Part shown: positions 1-12,228 of the stretch, piece by piece
Numbering within the stretch: the first letter of the stretch is position 1
Layout of the letters: each line of letters begins with the position of its first letter
DNA from: Catonia carolina
Lineage: Eukaryota > Arthropoda > Insecta > Hemiptera > Achilidae
Assembly: GCA_035578175.1 (NCBI GenBank)
Contig: JAQMRL010000003.1
Location: 95,463,969-95,527,968, forward strand
Direction of reading: 5' to 3'
Length of the DNA stretch: 64,000 bases
Notes under the pieces: model-generated
Seen by the model: the letters and a program-made list of their open reading frames with translations, nothing else
Database searches by the model: none
What the model was told of the DNA's origin: nothing
Position numbers and translations under genes: made by a program

Positions 1-2466
1 ACCTCCCACTTACTAGATACTGAGACTTCAGCATTGGCTAAAAGGTTATTCCACACATTATTCAGAGCGAATTTAGCAGTCGTGGTTCTTTCCTTAAAAT
101 GAGCAGAAAGTGATAATAAAGGTGTCAGTGTTATTCCTAAATATTTATAGTTATTTACAATTTCTATCGGGGTTTGACCAAATGTCCATCTTTCCCTCTT
201 CCCCAATTTCCCTCCTCTTCTAAAAACCATTACCTTTGATTTGTCTAAATTGACTTCGAGATTCCATTTAACACAATACAACACTAGCTTGTTAATCATA
301 CCTTGCAGTGCTTCTGGATCCGATGCCAACAGCACCAAGTCATCTGCATACAACAATAATCTAACCAATACCTTATCAATTTTTATCCCTCCTCCCAATT
401 CATCATACAAATCATTTATAAACAAAGAAAATAACAGTGGCGATAGCAGACACCCTTGCTTGACTCCTGCAACTGTTTCAAAACCCTCTGTTAACCCTCC
501 ACTACACCAAATAAACGACTCGGTATCAGTGTACAAACCTTTCAATATACTTATAAATTTACTACTTAACCCAATGAATACAATTTATAGAAAAGCGCAT
601 GCCGACTCACATGGTCAAACGCTGCTCTAAAATCTACAAAGAAAACATATAATTTTTTACCTCTCTCCTTCAAGCTGAGATTAATTGTACATAGCAAATT
701 GAAAATGTTATCTGTGGTAGAATAACCTCGCCTAAAACCTGCCTGACATTCATTTAATAATCCATTCTTATCTACCCAATTAACTAACCTACTCAACAAA
801 ATACCCGTAAATAGTTTTGCAATCACATTTATGAATGATATACCTCTGTAATTATTCACCAAATTAACATCCCCCTTCTTATGGATCGGAAAGATAATGG
901 ATTTTGTAAAACTTATTGGTACCTCTTCTGTGTTTAATATGTTGTTAAATAATTTCACCACACGTCCTAAAAATACTTCTGGTGCATATTTAAAAAATTC
1001 ATAGGGTACTCTATCCATCCCTGGAGCTTTCCCATTTTTAGCTTTCTTTAATACTACAAGTAACTCTGGTAACCCTATCTCTTGATCCAGCAACTCATCT
1101 ACACAAAATGGTGCAGCGTACATAATTTTACTTGTTGCTGTTTGCCCCGTTAGCAAATTTTTAAAATAACTTACCCATTCATCCGCTTTTATTCCTGGAT
1201 CGCATTTGAATACTCTCTTTTTAAAATATCTCACGCATTCCCAGAAAACCCTAGCATCCCTAACTCCTTTAAATTTCTCTATTACCCCAGAAACAAAAGC
1301 AGCCTTTTTCTTTCTACACATATCTCTGTAATAGTACCTAGCACTCAAATATTCATTTTTGACTTCTACCGCGTTACTTTTTCTATACAAATTTAATAGA
1401 CAAAAAACCTGAATTCTAGCTTTTTCACACTCCTTATCGAACCACTCCTGCTTTGCCTTCCTCTTACCATCACTCAATACATAATTTGAGTTCCCCGAAG
1501 CGCTAGAAATCATCTTTATTAAATAATTCACTCCCTCACCCCCCTTCAACGGCACATCACATTCCTGTACACATGCCAACATTAACTTTTTTCTATATCC
1601 ATTTATCCCTCTGTCTGACCACAACAGTTTCGGCAGAAGCGGTAAGATATCCTTCTCTCCACCCATCGGTCCACAATACACCTCCACCACCACCGGCATG
1701 TGGTCTGAGAAATACTCCAAACCAACGCGAAATGACTTAATTATACCCGAACAATCCAATCCCACCGCACACAGATCCATCACAGATGATCCTTGCCCCC
1801 CAAGGTATGTGAATTCCCCACCATCATCCCCATGCACGCGACCATTTAAAATTATCAAATTTTTGTTCTCAAAGAATTCCAGCATATATCTCCCCTTTAC
1901 ATTTAATATACTATCCTTAGACCTTCTAACAGCACTCAAACCACAGTCTCGCAATAATTCCTCGTCTACAGTCTGTTCCATCCCCACACGCCCGTTGCAG
2001 TCCCCTAACAATATACAATTTTTATTGCATAAATAGTCATCAAACAATAATTCCAGGTTTTTAAAATCACTTTCCCAGTCTGCAAAATTCCCCCCACTTA
2101 AATAAACTGGTATCAAAAAGTATTCCTTACCTTTACTATACATTTTTATTATTTCCTCTTCTCCAAAGTTTTCAAAGCATAAGACGCCCTCCAACTGATA
2201 TCTGTAACCTAAAACCATACCCACGTTGCCCTTCCACGTTCTGAACATCTATATGCCGGTTTCCACGATAATTTATAACCCTGGAAATATTTACCCCAAA
2301 CTGCTACGTCTTTTTCCTCCACAAAAGTTTCCGTGAGACAGAAGACATCATAATTACTAACAAAACTGAAAAAATCTAAATTAAACCTCTTACTCTTAAG
2401 ACCACCAACATTATAATACATCATGCTGAGTACAAAACCCTCTGAAATACTATTTACATTTACCAC
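1..2466 (-). pseudogene. LINE ORF2: endonuclease-reverse transcriptase, two frameshifts
   Basis: Encodes the enzyme that nicks target DNA and copies the element RNA. The N-terminal part (2466-2209) begins MVNVNSISEG and has the endonuclease-type MMYYNVGGLKSK and CLTET segments. The frame then shifts near 2231-2240 into a 560-codon open stretch (2248-566) with GDCNGRVG and the SDHMPVVV motif (about 1700), then RT blocks NYRGISFINVIAKL, GFRRGYSTTDN and FVDFRAAFDHV. A second frameshift near 570 is followed, in the new frame, by GVKQGCLLSPLLF and the catalytic LLLYADDLVLLA box (YADD at 339-350). Two single-base frame breaks make this copy inactive unless they are sequencing errors. Much of the coding sequence is otherwise open, so the insertion is fairly young. 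Confidence 0.88.
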
Positions 2467-2550
2467 ACTCTCCTTTGGAATATTATCTACATTTACCCAA
2501 TTTTTTAAACTATTTACCTTCCTACACCCACTCTGGCAGACAAGCCCTTG

Positions 2551-3390
2551 CTAATCTCTCTCCTGCACCACCTTCAACAATTGTGAGACATCTGTCACCC
2601 CCAGCAACCCTGCCAACCTACTGCGCCCATCCGAACCCTGTGATACCAAATTCATGTCCTCCGTCAACGTAAATGTACAACCCTCAACTATCAAACGATC
2701 CACATTTATAAACACTCTCTTATTCTTATCCATCCTAATTATTTCCTTCTTTAAATTAAACAATTTTGCCCTTTTATTTCGCGTATCAATGGAAAAATCT
2801 CTATGCACATAGTAATTTGACCCCTTTAACTTCTTTGTTTTACTTAATATATTGTTAATATCTTCGTCATTGGGCAGATGCACTATGATAGGCCTGATGT
2901 TTGAACCACCAACCTCCCTTCCCAGAAAGTGAGCTCGGTTAATCCCAATGTTATCCTTAATACCCAAAAAATTGACACAGAAATCCTTAACACATTTTTT
3001 TATATCATTTTGGGGACCACACTTTAAATTTCTAAAAATTAAATTATTCCGACGCAATCTATTCTCTAAATCATTCAACCTATCATTCAAAAATTCATTC
3101 CTACACATAACTTTATTTAAGTCCTGCTTTAATTTCTTATTTTCTTCCTTAAGACTGTTTAGTAACACTTCAACAGCAGCTAAGTCCTCCTTAGTAGCTA
3201 AGATCTTCAATTTTTCATCTAACACCTTGGACATTACTTTTTCCATGGCCAGCAGTGATTTCTCGTCCTGTGCCATTACTAAACTTCTTTCACGCAATAA
3301 ATCTAAATCTTCTGGTGAACTATTTGATCTCTGTCTCTTAGCACACGTTCTACGTGGTGTAAAATATTTTTCAATGCCACCCGACATCAA
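2551..3390 (-). CDS. LINE ORF1 protein (coiled coil plus RRM-like region)
   Basis: Intact 279-codon ORF starting MMSGGIEKYFTPRR. Residues about 45-110 are rich in Lys/Glu/Leu with heptad spacing, ending ENRLRRNNLIFRNL, which resembles the coiled coil to RRM junction of L1-type ORF1 proteins. The region with GINRAHFLGREVGG and RPIIVHL, then KTKKLKGSNYYVHRDFS and RAKLFNLKKEI, resembles the RRM and C-terminal domain of that group. By family knowledge this protein trimerises and coats element RNA. It lies just upstream of ORF2 on the same strand, as expected. Confidence 0.75.
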   Translation of the reverse strand: MMSGGIEKYFTPRRTCAKRQRSNSSPEDLDLLRERSLVMAQDEKSLLAMEKVMSKVLDEKLKILATKEDLAAVEVLLNSLKEENKKLKQDLNKVMCRNEFLNDRLNDLENRLRRNNLIFRNLKCGPQNDIKKCVKDFCVNFLGIKDNIGINRAHFLGREVGGSNIRPIIVHLPNDEDINNILSKTKKLKGSNYYVHRDFSIDTRNKRAKLFNLKKEIIRMDKNKRVFINVDRLIVEGCTFTLTEDMNLVSQGSDGRSRLAGLLGVTDVSQLLKVVQERD

Positions 3391-3639
3391 TTACCTATTC
3401 ACAACTTATTTTTTTACTTCCCGTGTTGTTTATTTACTGTTTATATTTTATTCTAATTATATTGTTTGTTTAATATCAATCTGTTACATTTTATTTAACA
3501 AATCCTATCAGTTCATTATTACTGTGATAAGCACTATTTATGTCCACAAAATACTGTAGCCTGCATACTTTCCAGTACAGTATAATGGGAATATAATATT
3601 TTAAATGAACTAACCTTACTGCTATAATGTATTTGCATT

Positions 3640-3790
3640 TACGTTGGTGTAGTGGGCAGCTTAACTGGCTTCGACGCCGGTCTCTGGGTTCTATTCCTGG
3701 TCAGGTCTGGCATTTTTTCATCATTCATTTTCATCTTCACCTACCACCATCTGCATTAACAGTAATGTGCAAAACAGTCGGGCATAAAAC
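3640..3790 (+). mobile_element. tRNA-derived SINE
   Basis: A tRNA-like head (gtagtgggcagcttaactgg) leads to a box B match GGTTCTATTCC near 3687, followed by a body with TTTTCATCTTCACC and CTGCATTAACAGTAATGTGC that recurs in other SINEs of the window. It faces the next copy (3900-4045) in inverted orientation. Confidence 0.7.
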
Positions 3791-3899
3791 AAAAAATCAA
3801 ATTGTTCCAGCGTTGCTAAATGTTCATTATGCTTGCTATAATTAAACAAACATTATCAGGTGTGTAGCCAGAATTTTGGTTTGGGGGGGTTGAGTCTAG

Positions 3900-4045
3900 A
3901 GATTTTGTTTTGGTTTTATATTGGACTGTTATGCACATTAAGCTAATGAAAGGTGTTAAATGAAAACAAACTATGAAAAAATACCAGCACTGACCGGTAA
4001 TCAAACCCTGGACCTCTAGCGTAATAGTCTGGAATTAAATTTGAA
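3900..4045 (-). mobile_element. tRNA-derived SINE, inverted partner
   Basis: On the minus strand the box B-like segment GGTTTGATTACC (about 3998-4009) is followed by a body resembling that of the copy at 3640-3790. The two form an imperfect inverted pair about 110 bases apart. Confidence 0.55.
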
Positions 4046-6217
4046 TTTTCCGTTCGATAGAGGGGCCTAAAACCCTTCAAGCCCCTTCCTTTAGCTATGT
4101 GCCTAGTAGATATCTATGAGACTAAAACGATTTACCAGCAAGTTAATGTTAATCTGAAAGTATAACATTATTATGTTATAGGCCAAATATCACTCGTGCT
4201 TCGAGTTGAATCAATTCCATAATCAGTGGTATACTCCTATCAAGAGTGTAAAATTACTACGCCCATTTAAGAAATTTAAAACATACTTACAAAACCTCAT
4301 ATTAATTGATTTCAGTTGGTAAAAATGTTTAGGTCTATTATTAAAGTAGTGTTTAGTAGGCCTATAAAGTACAGAGTAACAAGATCCATCACTACGAAAA
4401 AGTGTGCTAGCAAAAATGAGACAGGGATTGTCTTTCTTGCAACCATATATTACTCCAATTTGATCTCTTTCTCCTTTGGTTTGTTGATGCTGACAACCCA
4501 ATTGCAATTAGTAGATTGTTGTCCAATACTGAAATGAAAGAGTAGAAGCATATTTTTGTTAACTGATATGAGAGCTGAACTGACCGTGTAAAAGGGGGCG
4601 AAGTAGAAGTTTGAACTATTTATATGATATCAAAAGGCTAATTTAAAACTGTCCTAAAATTATAATCCAATATACTAGTAGGCCTTCTACATAATGAGGA
4701 ATCGGCGGTTTCACACCTACGTAAAACAGCAGTTTGTCACCGTTTTAAAGTAACAGTTTCAGGGCTACTAAAAACCAGCAAGAGTAGACCAAGGAAAACG
4801 TTTACAGTATTGTCATTGGTTTCGTTCTCTTGTTGATGAAAATGGTATTTAGATGTTGGATCGTTTTATTTTAGTAGTGAAGCGTAGTTTCACTTGGCTC
4901 CGAATATAGACCACTGAAATTCCTCATGTGTTTCACAAACGACCATTACACTCGCGTAAAAGTTGATGTACGATCTCTCGGCTTCATGCAATATGGGCTT
5001 TATTTTTTTGACAAATCTTTATATGTTGTGGTTTATTATAATGTTAAATTTACACGAACGAGAATGTTGGTTCCAGCAGGATTAATTTAATATTTTTGTA
5101 TAGGCCTATTACATTCATGTCAGCTATAAACGAGTCGCCCCTTTTCGAAAAAATCGTTATTAAAAATGTTTAAGTATTTTCAGCATTTAAGTAGACTACT
5201 AAGAATCTCTGAACAAGTTCAGAGTAAAACGTATTTTATGTTAACACATCTTTCTTAGAAACTAGTTGTGCTGGTTGGTATGAACGTGAGGTTATTAAAT
5301 CTCGCGCAGATATTTTTCCTTATATTTCCTTATGACGTAAAAACAATATTTTTGTGTTACAAAAAAGACAAACGTAGCTTAATATTTGCAAATTTTATTC
5401 AGTTCAATTCTAATTTAGGCTATATACTATTTATAGCCTAATAAATTTATCAAGGAACATACATTTTTAATTTGTTTTCGTAGATACATATAATGATACA
5501 GTATTTTGCGATATTTTTTACCGACTGCTGTGTTCACAGCTAATAGTCAAGGCTAGATAATAGCCACTATCAGGAGTTTTTGTAAATATATGCACAAGAT
5601 ATTGTAAGATCCTGTTAAGAAAAAGCAAGTAGGATACAGATCGCCCAAGTACCCCGGCATGCGGGGGGAAAGAGAGACACGGCATGCGTCCCACTCCATT
5701 TAAGCTACCCTAAAATTTTTCAGCTCAGTCAACTCTTTTGCAGTTCGACGCAAAGCACTCTGACTGACAGAACTGTACCTAACTTGACCTGACTATACCG
5801 AGTAAAAACAGCCGTGGAAGTGATAGGGGGAAAAAGTCGCTTGTGCGCATATGCGACCGAGATGCCGTAGCTACTATATAGCCTAATTCTCTTGTAGTAT
5901 AATAATATTCCGGTCGAGAAACAGACGTTGGAGACTAGTGCAAATGACCAAATGCAAATGCTATAGCAGTTTCTTGGTAGTGTGGTGACCACACCACCAA
6001 GAAAATGCGTGGAGCGTACAAGGAACGTGGGGAGAGTTAAAAATTTCATGCGTTTGACGAAGAGTCTCCACGTTTGGGAAGAGTTAAATTTCATACGTTT
6101 GACGAATATTTTAGAACTTTAGCGATAACATTAAGTTTTGGTGTTATACAGAATAAGTTTCCAAAACCCAAGCCGGTAATAAAAAATTAGGTGATTTAGC
6201 GTTTGAAATAAGTATGT
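4046..6217. other. No gene seen
   Basis: AT-rich sequence without a convincing coding region on either strand. The short ORFs here (for example 4223-4507 and 5729-6094, minus) have no recognisable domain and composition no better than their surroundings. The one structural signal is a near-perfect palindrome at 5973-6001. Confidence 0.6.
5973..6001. repeat. 29-bp near-perfect palindrome
   Basis: The arm CTTGGTAGTGTGGT is followed after one base by ACCACACCACCAAG, its reverse complement except for one position. It could form a tight hairpin or a symmetric protein-binding site; no function is evident. Confidence 0.6.
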
Positions 6218-6388
6218 AGCGGATCGTCTCCGTATTCCAGTAACTAGCTTGCTACACTACAAAGTGGAGGTCCCAGGTTCAATTCCCGCCAGGGTCTGGA
6301 AAATTATTACAAGTTCAGACCCACCGTTCCTCACCCCCAATGTTGTCGCTAGTAACCAAGATGTTGATGTGACTTTTTAAAAAAAACG
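6218..6388 (+). mobile_element. tRNA-derived SINE (family A)
   Basis: Head GATCGTCTCCGTATTCCAG, box B CAGGTTCAATTCCCG, then CCAGGGTCTGGAAAATT and a body ending GTTGATGTGACTTTTTAAAA. This head/body pair recurs at 6975, 18495 (minus), 43735 and 45718. Confidence 0.85.
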
Positions 6389-6479
6389 TATATGTAGCAA
6401 CTGCCCAGGCGATTGTGAAGAATATTTGAAGAATTTTTATTAAAAAGAATTTTCGTTCGGTTTCTTAATTATTTAAAAT

Positions 6480-6640
6480 TGAGTTAACCACTCGGTCACT
6501 AGCGATTTCGCTGTGGGTGTGTAAAAAGTAATTATCTATGGATTTTAACAAATTTAATAGTTTCATACCCAAGCCTGGAATTGGCCAGAAATCTTTCAAA
6601 TTTAACGCAGTCTAGCGCTCCACCACTGCGTAAAGCAAGA
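6480..6640 (-). mobile_element. Degenerate SINE (family A)
   Basis: On the minus strand the tRNA-like head (CGCAGTGGTGGAGCGCTAGA) is followed by TTTCTGGCCAATTCCAGGC, and the far end CACTCGGTCACTAGCGA matches the family A body. It is diverged, with a weak box B. Confidence 0.5.
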
Positions 6641-6974
6641 GGCCCTTTAGATTTTTTTTCTAGTAACCCTATTTGTTTAATACAATAAACTTTAAATGAA
6701 ATTTCAGAGATAATGTACAACATAAATGTAAATAAATGTAGACCTGCCTAATAATATAATATCTTTGAGGCTTAGATTTTGAGAAAGTGCCATGATACTT
6801 CCCTTCTATTATTACACTAAAGGTTGCCCACAGAAAAAAATCTGTTACATATTTCTAAATCATTTACATAAAAATCAATGGGTACACAAAATGTTAATTA
6901 TGAATGAGTATTTATAAATAATACATGAATTCGAAATAAAGAACACGAGATTTGATATAGTATTATATTTATTA

Positions 6975-7165
6975 TTATGATCGCCTCCGTGGTCCAGTGG
7001 CTAGCGTACTACGCTACAAACAAAGCGGAAAGTCCTGGGTTCGAATTCCGGCTAGGGTCAGATTAATTATTTAATTATTTACAGGACGTTATAACCCACC
7101 ATTCCTTAACCCAAAAAAGTAGTTAATTATAAACTGGTTATCGATACGACTTTAAATAAACAAAA
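6975..7165 (+). mobile_element. tRNA-derived SINE (family A)
   Basis: Head GATCGCCTCCGTGGTCCAGT and a perfect box B GGTTCGAATTCC, then GGCTAGGGTCAGATTAATT. The 3' end reads ATCGATACGACTTTAAATAAA, as in the other family A copies. Confidence 0.85.
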
Positions 7166-8340
7166 ATATAATCTAAAATATTATAACATTAACTTGGTTT
7201 TTGTATAACTCATATGACTAATAAAATAATAACACATTTAAATAACAAAATATTTGTTTATACTTTTATGAGTATAATTCACTTTCTGATTTTAGAAATA
7301 GGCTTCTTTATTAACAGTTGTTCTGTCGGATATGAATATCACTGTTTATTGACGTAAGAAATAAACATTTTTTCTGAATTTATGATTATAAATAACAAAT
7401 TCGCAGTAATCAGTTTAGCAAATGAGAGAGATTTATTTTAAGTAAAAGGGAAATTCCCTCTTGTAAAACCAGTTTCCTAGTAAAACAACTAACAGCAATA
7501 GGACTCCAATTCATAAATCGGACAGTGGGAATTGAATGCGTAGCGTAGTATAGAAGTGATGTGTTTAACCCGATTATTTAAACTAAATTTGTTGATTTGG
7601 ATTAGTTTAGTTTTAGTAGTACGAGGTTAGTATTGCATTGTTTAGAATTTTAATTTATATTATTTCCAAGCAAAAACGATTTCACTAAATTGTTTTATTA
7701 TAACTAGTTTATTGTAGTTGCTAAATATCATAAGATTAAATCAGTTATCGACAAGGAAACTGTAAAGTAATTTAAAATTCGTAATATCTAATTTTAGGCA
7801 TAACCGCATTTTATACAAAAACTCCCACTCTTCTTTAATAGTTCGGCCGCTTTTTTAGGCAGGAAATGTAGGCTAATTACAGCGCGTCATTAATGAATTA
7901 TTCATTTTAATTTTAAGCTATTATATCCGGCCGATATTCACATTTACTACACTAATAAAGTTCAAATATTTGAAACTGTACAATTTATAAATAACTATAA
8001 TTTCGCTAATGACGCTGTCACATGTTTTCATTTAATGATGAACTAAAAAATTTATTTTTGCTATTATAGAGGGAATGAGTAGCATTTTATGCGGTAGAGT
8101 AATAGGAATCGTAGATTCCACTTCGAATTAGATCGGTCCGCTGTAATGTGTTCTTGATGTTATTTTATAAAGTGGAGGCTTTGTCGCTAAACCAGAATGA
8201 GATGAAAAGACTCGAGGCCTTAGAGACGAGCTGTCACAAGCGATTTCTGCAGATATTATCATATGGCACACAGAAAGGTTAAATAAAAAGTTGGAAGTTA
8301 TGAGTACCGTGAAAAGTCGAAAATTGGAGTACTTTGGCCA
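7166..8340. other. No gene seen
   Basis: AT-rich stretch. No ORF with a recognisable domain and no repeat clear enough to name; the minus-strand ORF at 8128-8343 looks random. Confidence 0.6.
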
Positions 8341-8347
8341 CATGTTG

Positions 8348-8542
8348 ATTTTTTTTTTTTTTTTTTTTTTTTTTGGTTTAACGTCCGACTGTTTTGCAAA
8401 TTGCTGCTAATGCAGACGGTGAAGGATGAAATGAATTTTTTGTAACGTATGAAAAAATGCCATGCCCGAGTGGGATTCGAACCCAAGACCGCGTTATGAG
8501 AGGCGAGCACGTTACCAACATCGCCAACGCGGCCGGCTAGCC
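8348..8542 (-). mobile_element. tRNA-derived SINE (family C) with A tail
   Basis: On the minus strand: head beginning CCGGCCGCGTTGGCGATGTT, box B GGTTCGAATCCC, and a body with TTACAAAAAATTCATTTCAT and CTGCATTAGCAGCAATTTGC. It ends in a long poly(A), seen as poly(T) at 8349-8374. Confidence 0.9.
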
Positions 8543-8799
8543 ACATGTTGAGAGGCGGGAAATATGCAGTGTTGTAAAATATCATGTAGGGAAAATAGAG
8601 AGTAACTGTGGGTCAGGTCGACCTAGGATGTCAACGTTGAGGAATCTTGGGGACTAGTATGTTGTGAGTTCGGTTACCCTTTATCAACCGGCAGTCGATA
8701 AAACTTAAGTGGGCTTGATATTAGCCAATGCTCTCGGAGAACAAGGCACCTGAGAAGAAGATTATAGGTGAGTACGGAAAAGTACCGGAAGGTTTTAAC

Positions 8800-8890
8800 G
8801 AGTCAAAACTTTTCAGACCCTGTCGGTATTCAAATCAGATACCTACCAATTTAGCGTAATCTAATGCGCTACGCCTTCCTCGGTTATCCT
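8800..8890 (-). mobile_element. SINE head remnant
   Basis: On the minus strand GGAAGGCGTAGCGCATTAGA, then GATTTGAATACCGACAGGGT, resembles a decayed tRNA-like head with box B followed by the AGGGTCTG junction seen in family A. Confidence 0.45.
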
Positions 8891-9327
8891 AATAAACAGT
8901 GCGTCAAAGAACTTTAGGAGAAAATCTCTCTTACCATTGAAGAAAAAATCGTTGTAACTTATAATCTGTGTTCGCACGCGACTTAGGGCCCGCATGTAAC
9001 CTACATAGGCTATAAATGAAATACATCGATTTCTACAACTATTTATGGCCGTGTATTATTTTACCTTCAACCATATTACAATAAAGACATTCTGGTGGTA
9101 ACTATGGTTCTATTAAATTACTAAATGTAAGTTTACCACCCCTCCCCTCCATAGCAAAACAAAACATGTGAGTCCAGCCTGTCCTTAAGTCGGGTTTTGT
9201 TACTTTATAGTACAGCTACAAAGTAACCGTATTGCCGTTTTTCGCATCCGAAACGCTTCTTTCCATTACACATCCAATCCAGCAGCCCTCTACAGGTCAT
9301 CGGCTCCATTACTCGGCTCATCCATTC

Positions 9328-9522
9328 AATTTTTTATTTATTTATTTAACATCGCATCAACTGCAAGGTCATTAGCGACGACATTGGGGTGTAACTGTGC
9401 GAAATGAGGATGAAATGATTTTTTGTAACGTAGAAAATATGCTGTGCCTGAGTGGGATTCGAACCCAAGACCGCATGATGAGAGGCGAGCATGTTACCAA
9501 CTACGCCACTGCGGCCGGCCCA
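9328..9522 (-). mobile_element. tRNA-derived SINE (family C head)
   Basis: On the minus strand: head CCGGCCGCAGTGGCGTAGTT, box B GGTTCGAATCCC, and the family C body. The far end (GTCGCTAATGACC) resembles the family A tail, so this copy looks chimeric. Confidence 0.88.
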
Positions 9523-12228
9523 TTCAATTTGTTTGTTTGTTGGGCGTCCTCTTTTCCTTCTCTCCCTTGGGGTCCAGTTCCATATTCTGCTAAGCCACCA
9601 GTCTGCATCTATCCGATCCAGGTGTCAAGACCATAACAGTGTTTCGTTGTCGTATAGTCCAACCTCGAGATAGATCTCAATAGATCGAGATAGATTATGT
9701 TCTCGAGGTCGTTATTTTTTTCATTAAATAAAACACAGTGTATTAATTTTCATCGTAAAATTGTTATTCAAACTGTATAATATCCAGTTGATTAAAATTT
9801 CATTGCATGTAAAAATGTAAGTTTAAAAACAAAACAAAGATACTAATTCATTTTCTTTGATATTGCCTTCTGTTAATTTTTTCCTGCTAACCACTCTTAT
9901 GTGTAAAGAAGTTCAAATATGAAAAATAAATGGGCAACCTCCGTTCTTCAACTACATCCTCTCAAAAGCCAAGTAAAAATCCTTAGGTACTTCAAATTCC
10001 GGCTAGTACCTATCTAAAAAAATTTTACGACTTACCAGCTATGAATAACATTTCAACATCAACTAACCGCGATTGCCAGTGACTAACCAGTTGATGAGGC
10101 TGAAAACAATTAATAAAAACAAATGGACTTTTAATCTGGTAGTACTAAGTTTTTGAAATAAGTTTATAAAGAAATATTAAAAATTTAGCATTAAACGGAA
10201 GCATTAGGCTACAAAGGAAGAAAGCCTGAAGGCTAATACGTCATTCTAATATTAACATAAAAAACCTTATTGAAACAATGGAACTTGTAGAAAACAATGC
10301 AACAGTGATTTTTTTTTATCAGAACTCTAAAACGTATAATTTTGTTTAGGTCTGACCAGAAAGCATAACTATATCCTTTTCTGCACTATTAGAGTATACA
10401 TCGTTCGGTCAAGGTCATGGGCCGATAACCTGACCAACCGTAAGACTATGCCCTACTCTGAAGATTTGGCATATTAAAATAAAAAATTAAAATATTTTGT
10501 TTGCGAGAATAACTAAAGGTAGACTGTTTATTAACGAAATACATTATTTACATTTTATAAATACGTGCAACTTGCATATTAACTACTACTAAAGCGATTT
10601 CAAAAATGTCATTAAACCGCCGAATATTCTGAATATTTCTATTCAGGAATATTGTTATAAAGTTGTTAGTTTTATAGACTTCAACTAAACATAATTAAAA
10701 CTAAAATATGACCATTAATAAAGAAATAATTAATTAAACTGTTACTTACAAACGAATTTTTACTTAACTCTAGTAGTACAAAGAACTGCTCACTCGTAAA
10801 ACAGTGTGGAGTTGGAGCCAAGGTAACAATACTACACTTTTATTTCATACAAAATACACTATTATTAAAACATGACACTATAATAGGCTACACTCCGTTA
10901 ACCCTTATACCCTACTGTATACTACTCATGTCACAATATTATTACTTCCTGTTATTGCGTATTAAATTGTCATACCCAGCCTGGGAATCAACTCCGGCAC
11001 CTTTGGTTTAGCAATTGTAAACTTTGCCTACTAAATTAGTTATAAAGTAGGTAATTTGGATCTTCTCTGTTATTACCGGATCTTCTCTGTTATATGCCTA
11101 CCACTATTAACTCCAGTTCCCCTTGTGCCATAGTTCTCCCTCTGCTGAATGAAGGTTCGCACTACACAGCACGTGTTCTTCTCACACGCAGTCAGTATGG
11201 AGCGTATGCACGCACACAACCACTGATCATAAAAATAACAGAGAAGATCCGGTAATTTTTTTTCAAAATAATATAATTAACACTTCTACATTCTAGGTAC
11301 CAAACCTCTTCGCATAGTCTCTTCATACAGTCTTCCTGGAAGGCATGAACGAGCTGTATCAACGTGTAAACAACAGTAAGTAATGGCCATTTTTCTAGTG
11401 ACAGTAATAAAATCTTTTCATTTAATTTTAAGAAGCTCCGAGCTAGCACTATCAGTCAACTGGTTAAAAGTAAGTTTATTGTTAAGTAACACCGATTGCT
11501 TGAGCGAGTGACCAGCTGACATCCATAAACGAACAAATAAAACATGAATTAGGCTATACATTATTATTATTATAAATACTTTCCATTATGTTTTACCCAG
11601 CTGAGTCCACAAAGAAGATAGTCATATACACATTCATCTATGCAATTATTTGGTTTCATTGAAACTGCAAAAAGGGAAAGAGAAGAGTGGGGGAAAACCG
11701 ATTCCTGTTAGTTTTTCGCTGATAGGTGCTACTTTTGCACGGAAATGACCTCAGCTACCCAGCTGTCCTAAAAGGGCAGCCGTTACAAGAAGTTAGAGAT
11801 GTGGTTTGTTGTTGGTCTCGTACCTAAAATTTTATTAAAATTTAAGTTATCGGTTAATTTTTTTTAAATTTCGGGGTGGAAATATTATTATTATGATGTT
11901 CAAGGTAAGTACCTACACGAAAATATTCATGAGGAATATTCAACTCAATGACCAATGTACAAGCTCATGTGGATGCAGATCTACGAGCGAAAAACAACCC
12001 GGCTGACTTGGTCTCAGGAAGGGATGGCTAGTGCGATCATGAAGTCCTTGAAGGAAGAATGTATGCACAACTGCTGCTAAAATAATTGTGTTGTTCGATT
12101 GACCCTTTTTAGATGGAGACTAGAATGCCCAAAAAATGAACTGATATAAGAATTAGCGTTAAAAAGTGTATGTTCGATTTGTATGTGGAAAGAAGAGAGT
12201 TGGGGGAGAGGCGCAAAACTGTAAAATT
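9523..12228. other. No gene seen; small repeats only
   Basis: No convincing exon was found. There is a possible SINE remnant at 10970-11035 (minus-strand GGAGTTGATTCCCAGG) and a 21-bp inverted repeat at 11073-11255. A short stretch near 11960-12060 translates to WSQEGMASAIMKSL, faintly like the N-terminal helix-turn-helix of pogo/psq transposases, too short to call. The missing first exon(s) of gene 1 should lie here or further left but were not recognised. Confidence 0.55.
11073..11255. repeat. 21-bp perfect inverted repeat, 141-bp spacer
   Basis: TTACCGGATCTTCTCTGTTA(T) at 11073-11093 is repeated in exact reverse complement at 11235-11255. A second direct copy of GGATCTTCTCTGTTA lies just upstream at 11058. 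Confidence 0.75.

Larger units (their letters stand above)
1..3400 (-). mobile_element. Non-LTR (LINE) retrotransposon, 3' end cut by window edge
   Basis: A minus-strand two-ORF non-LTR retrotransposon. ORF1 (2551-3390) is a coiled-coil/RNA-binding type protein. ORF2 (2466 down to the window edge) has an apurinic-type endonuclease followed by a reverse transcriptase. ORF1 and ORF2 are about 85 bases apart. The RT reading frame runs off base 1, so the 3' UTR and tail are not visible. The 5' end is not sharply defined; AT-rich sequence from about 3391 to 3560 may be 5' UTR. The clade (Jockey/CR1/Daphne-like or another) cannot be fixed by eye. Confidence 0.9.

Noticed and set aside
241..630. Plus-strand ORFs across the LINE (241-630, 1698-2036, 2948-3559)
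   Set aside because: They lie antisense to clear RT, endonuclease and ORF1 coding sequence.
11955..12065. Fragment WSQEGMASAIMKSL as a pogo/psq helix-turn-helix gene
   Set aside because: Too short, no second motif, and no terminal repeats around it.
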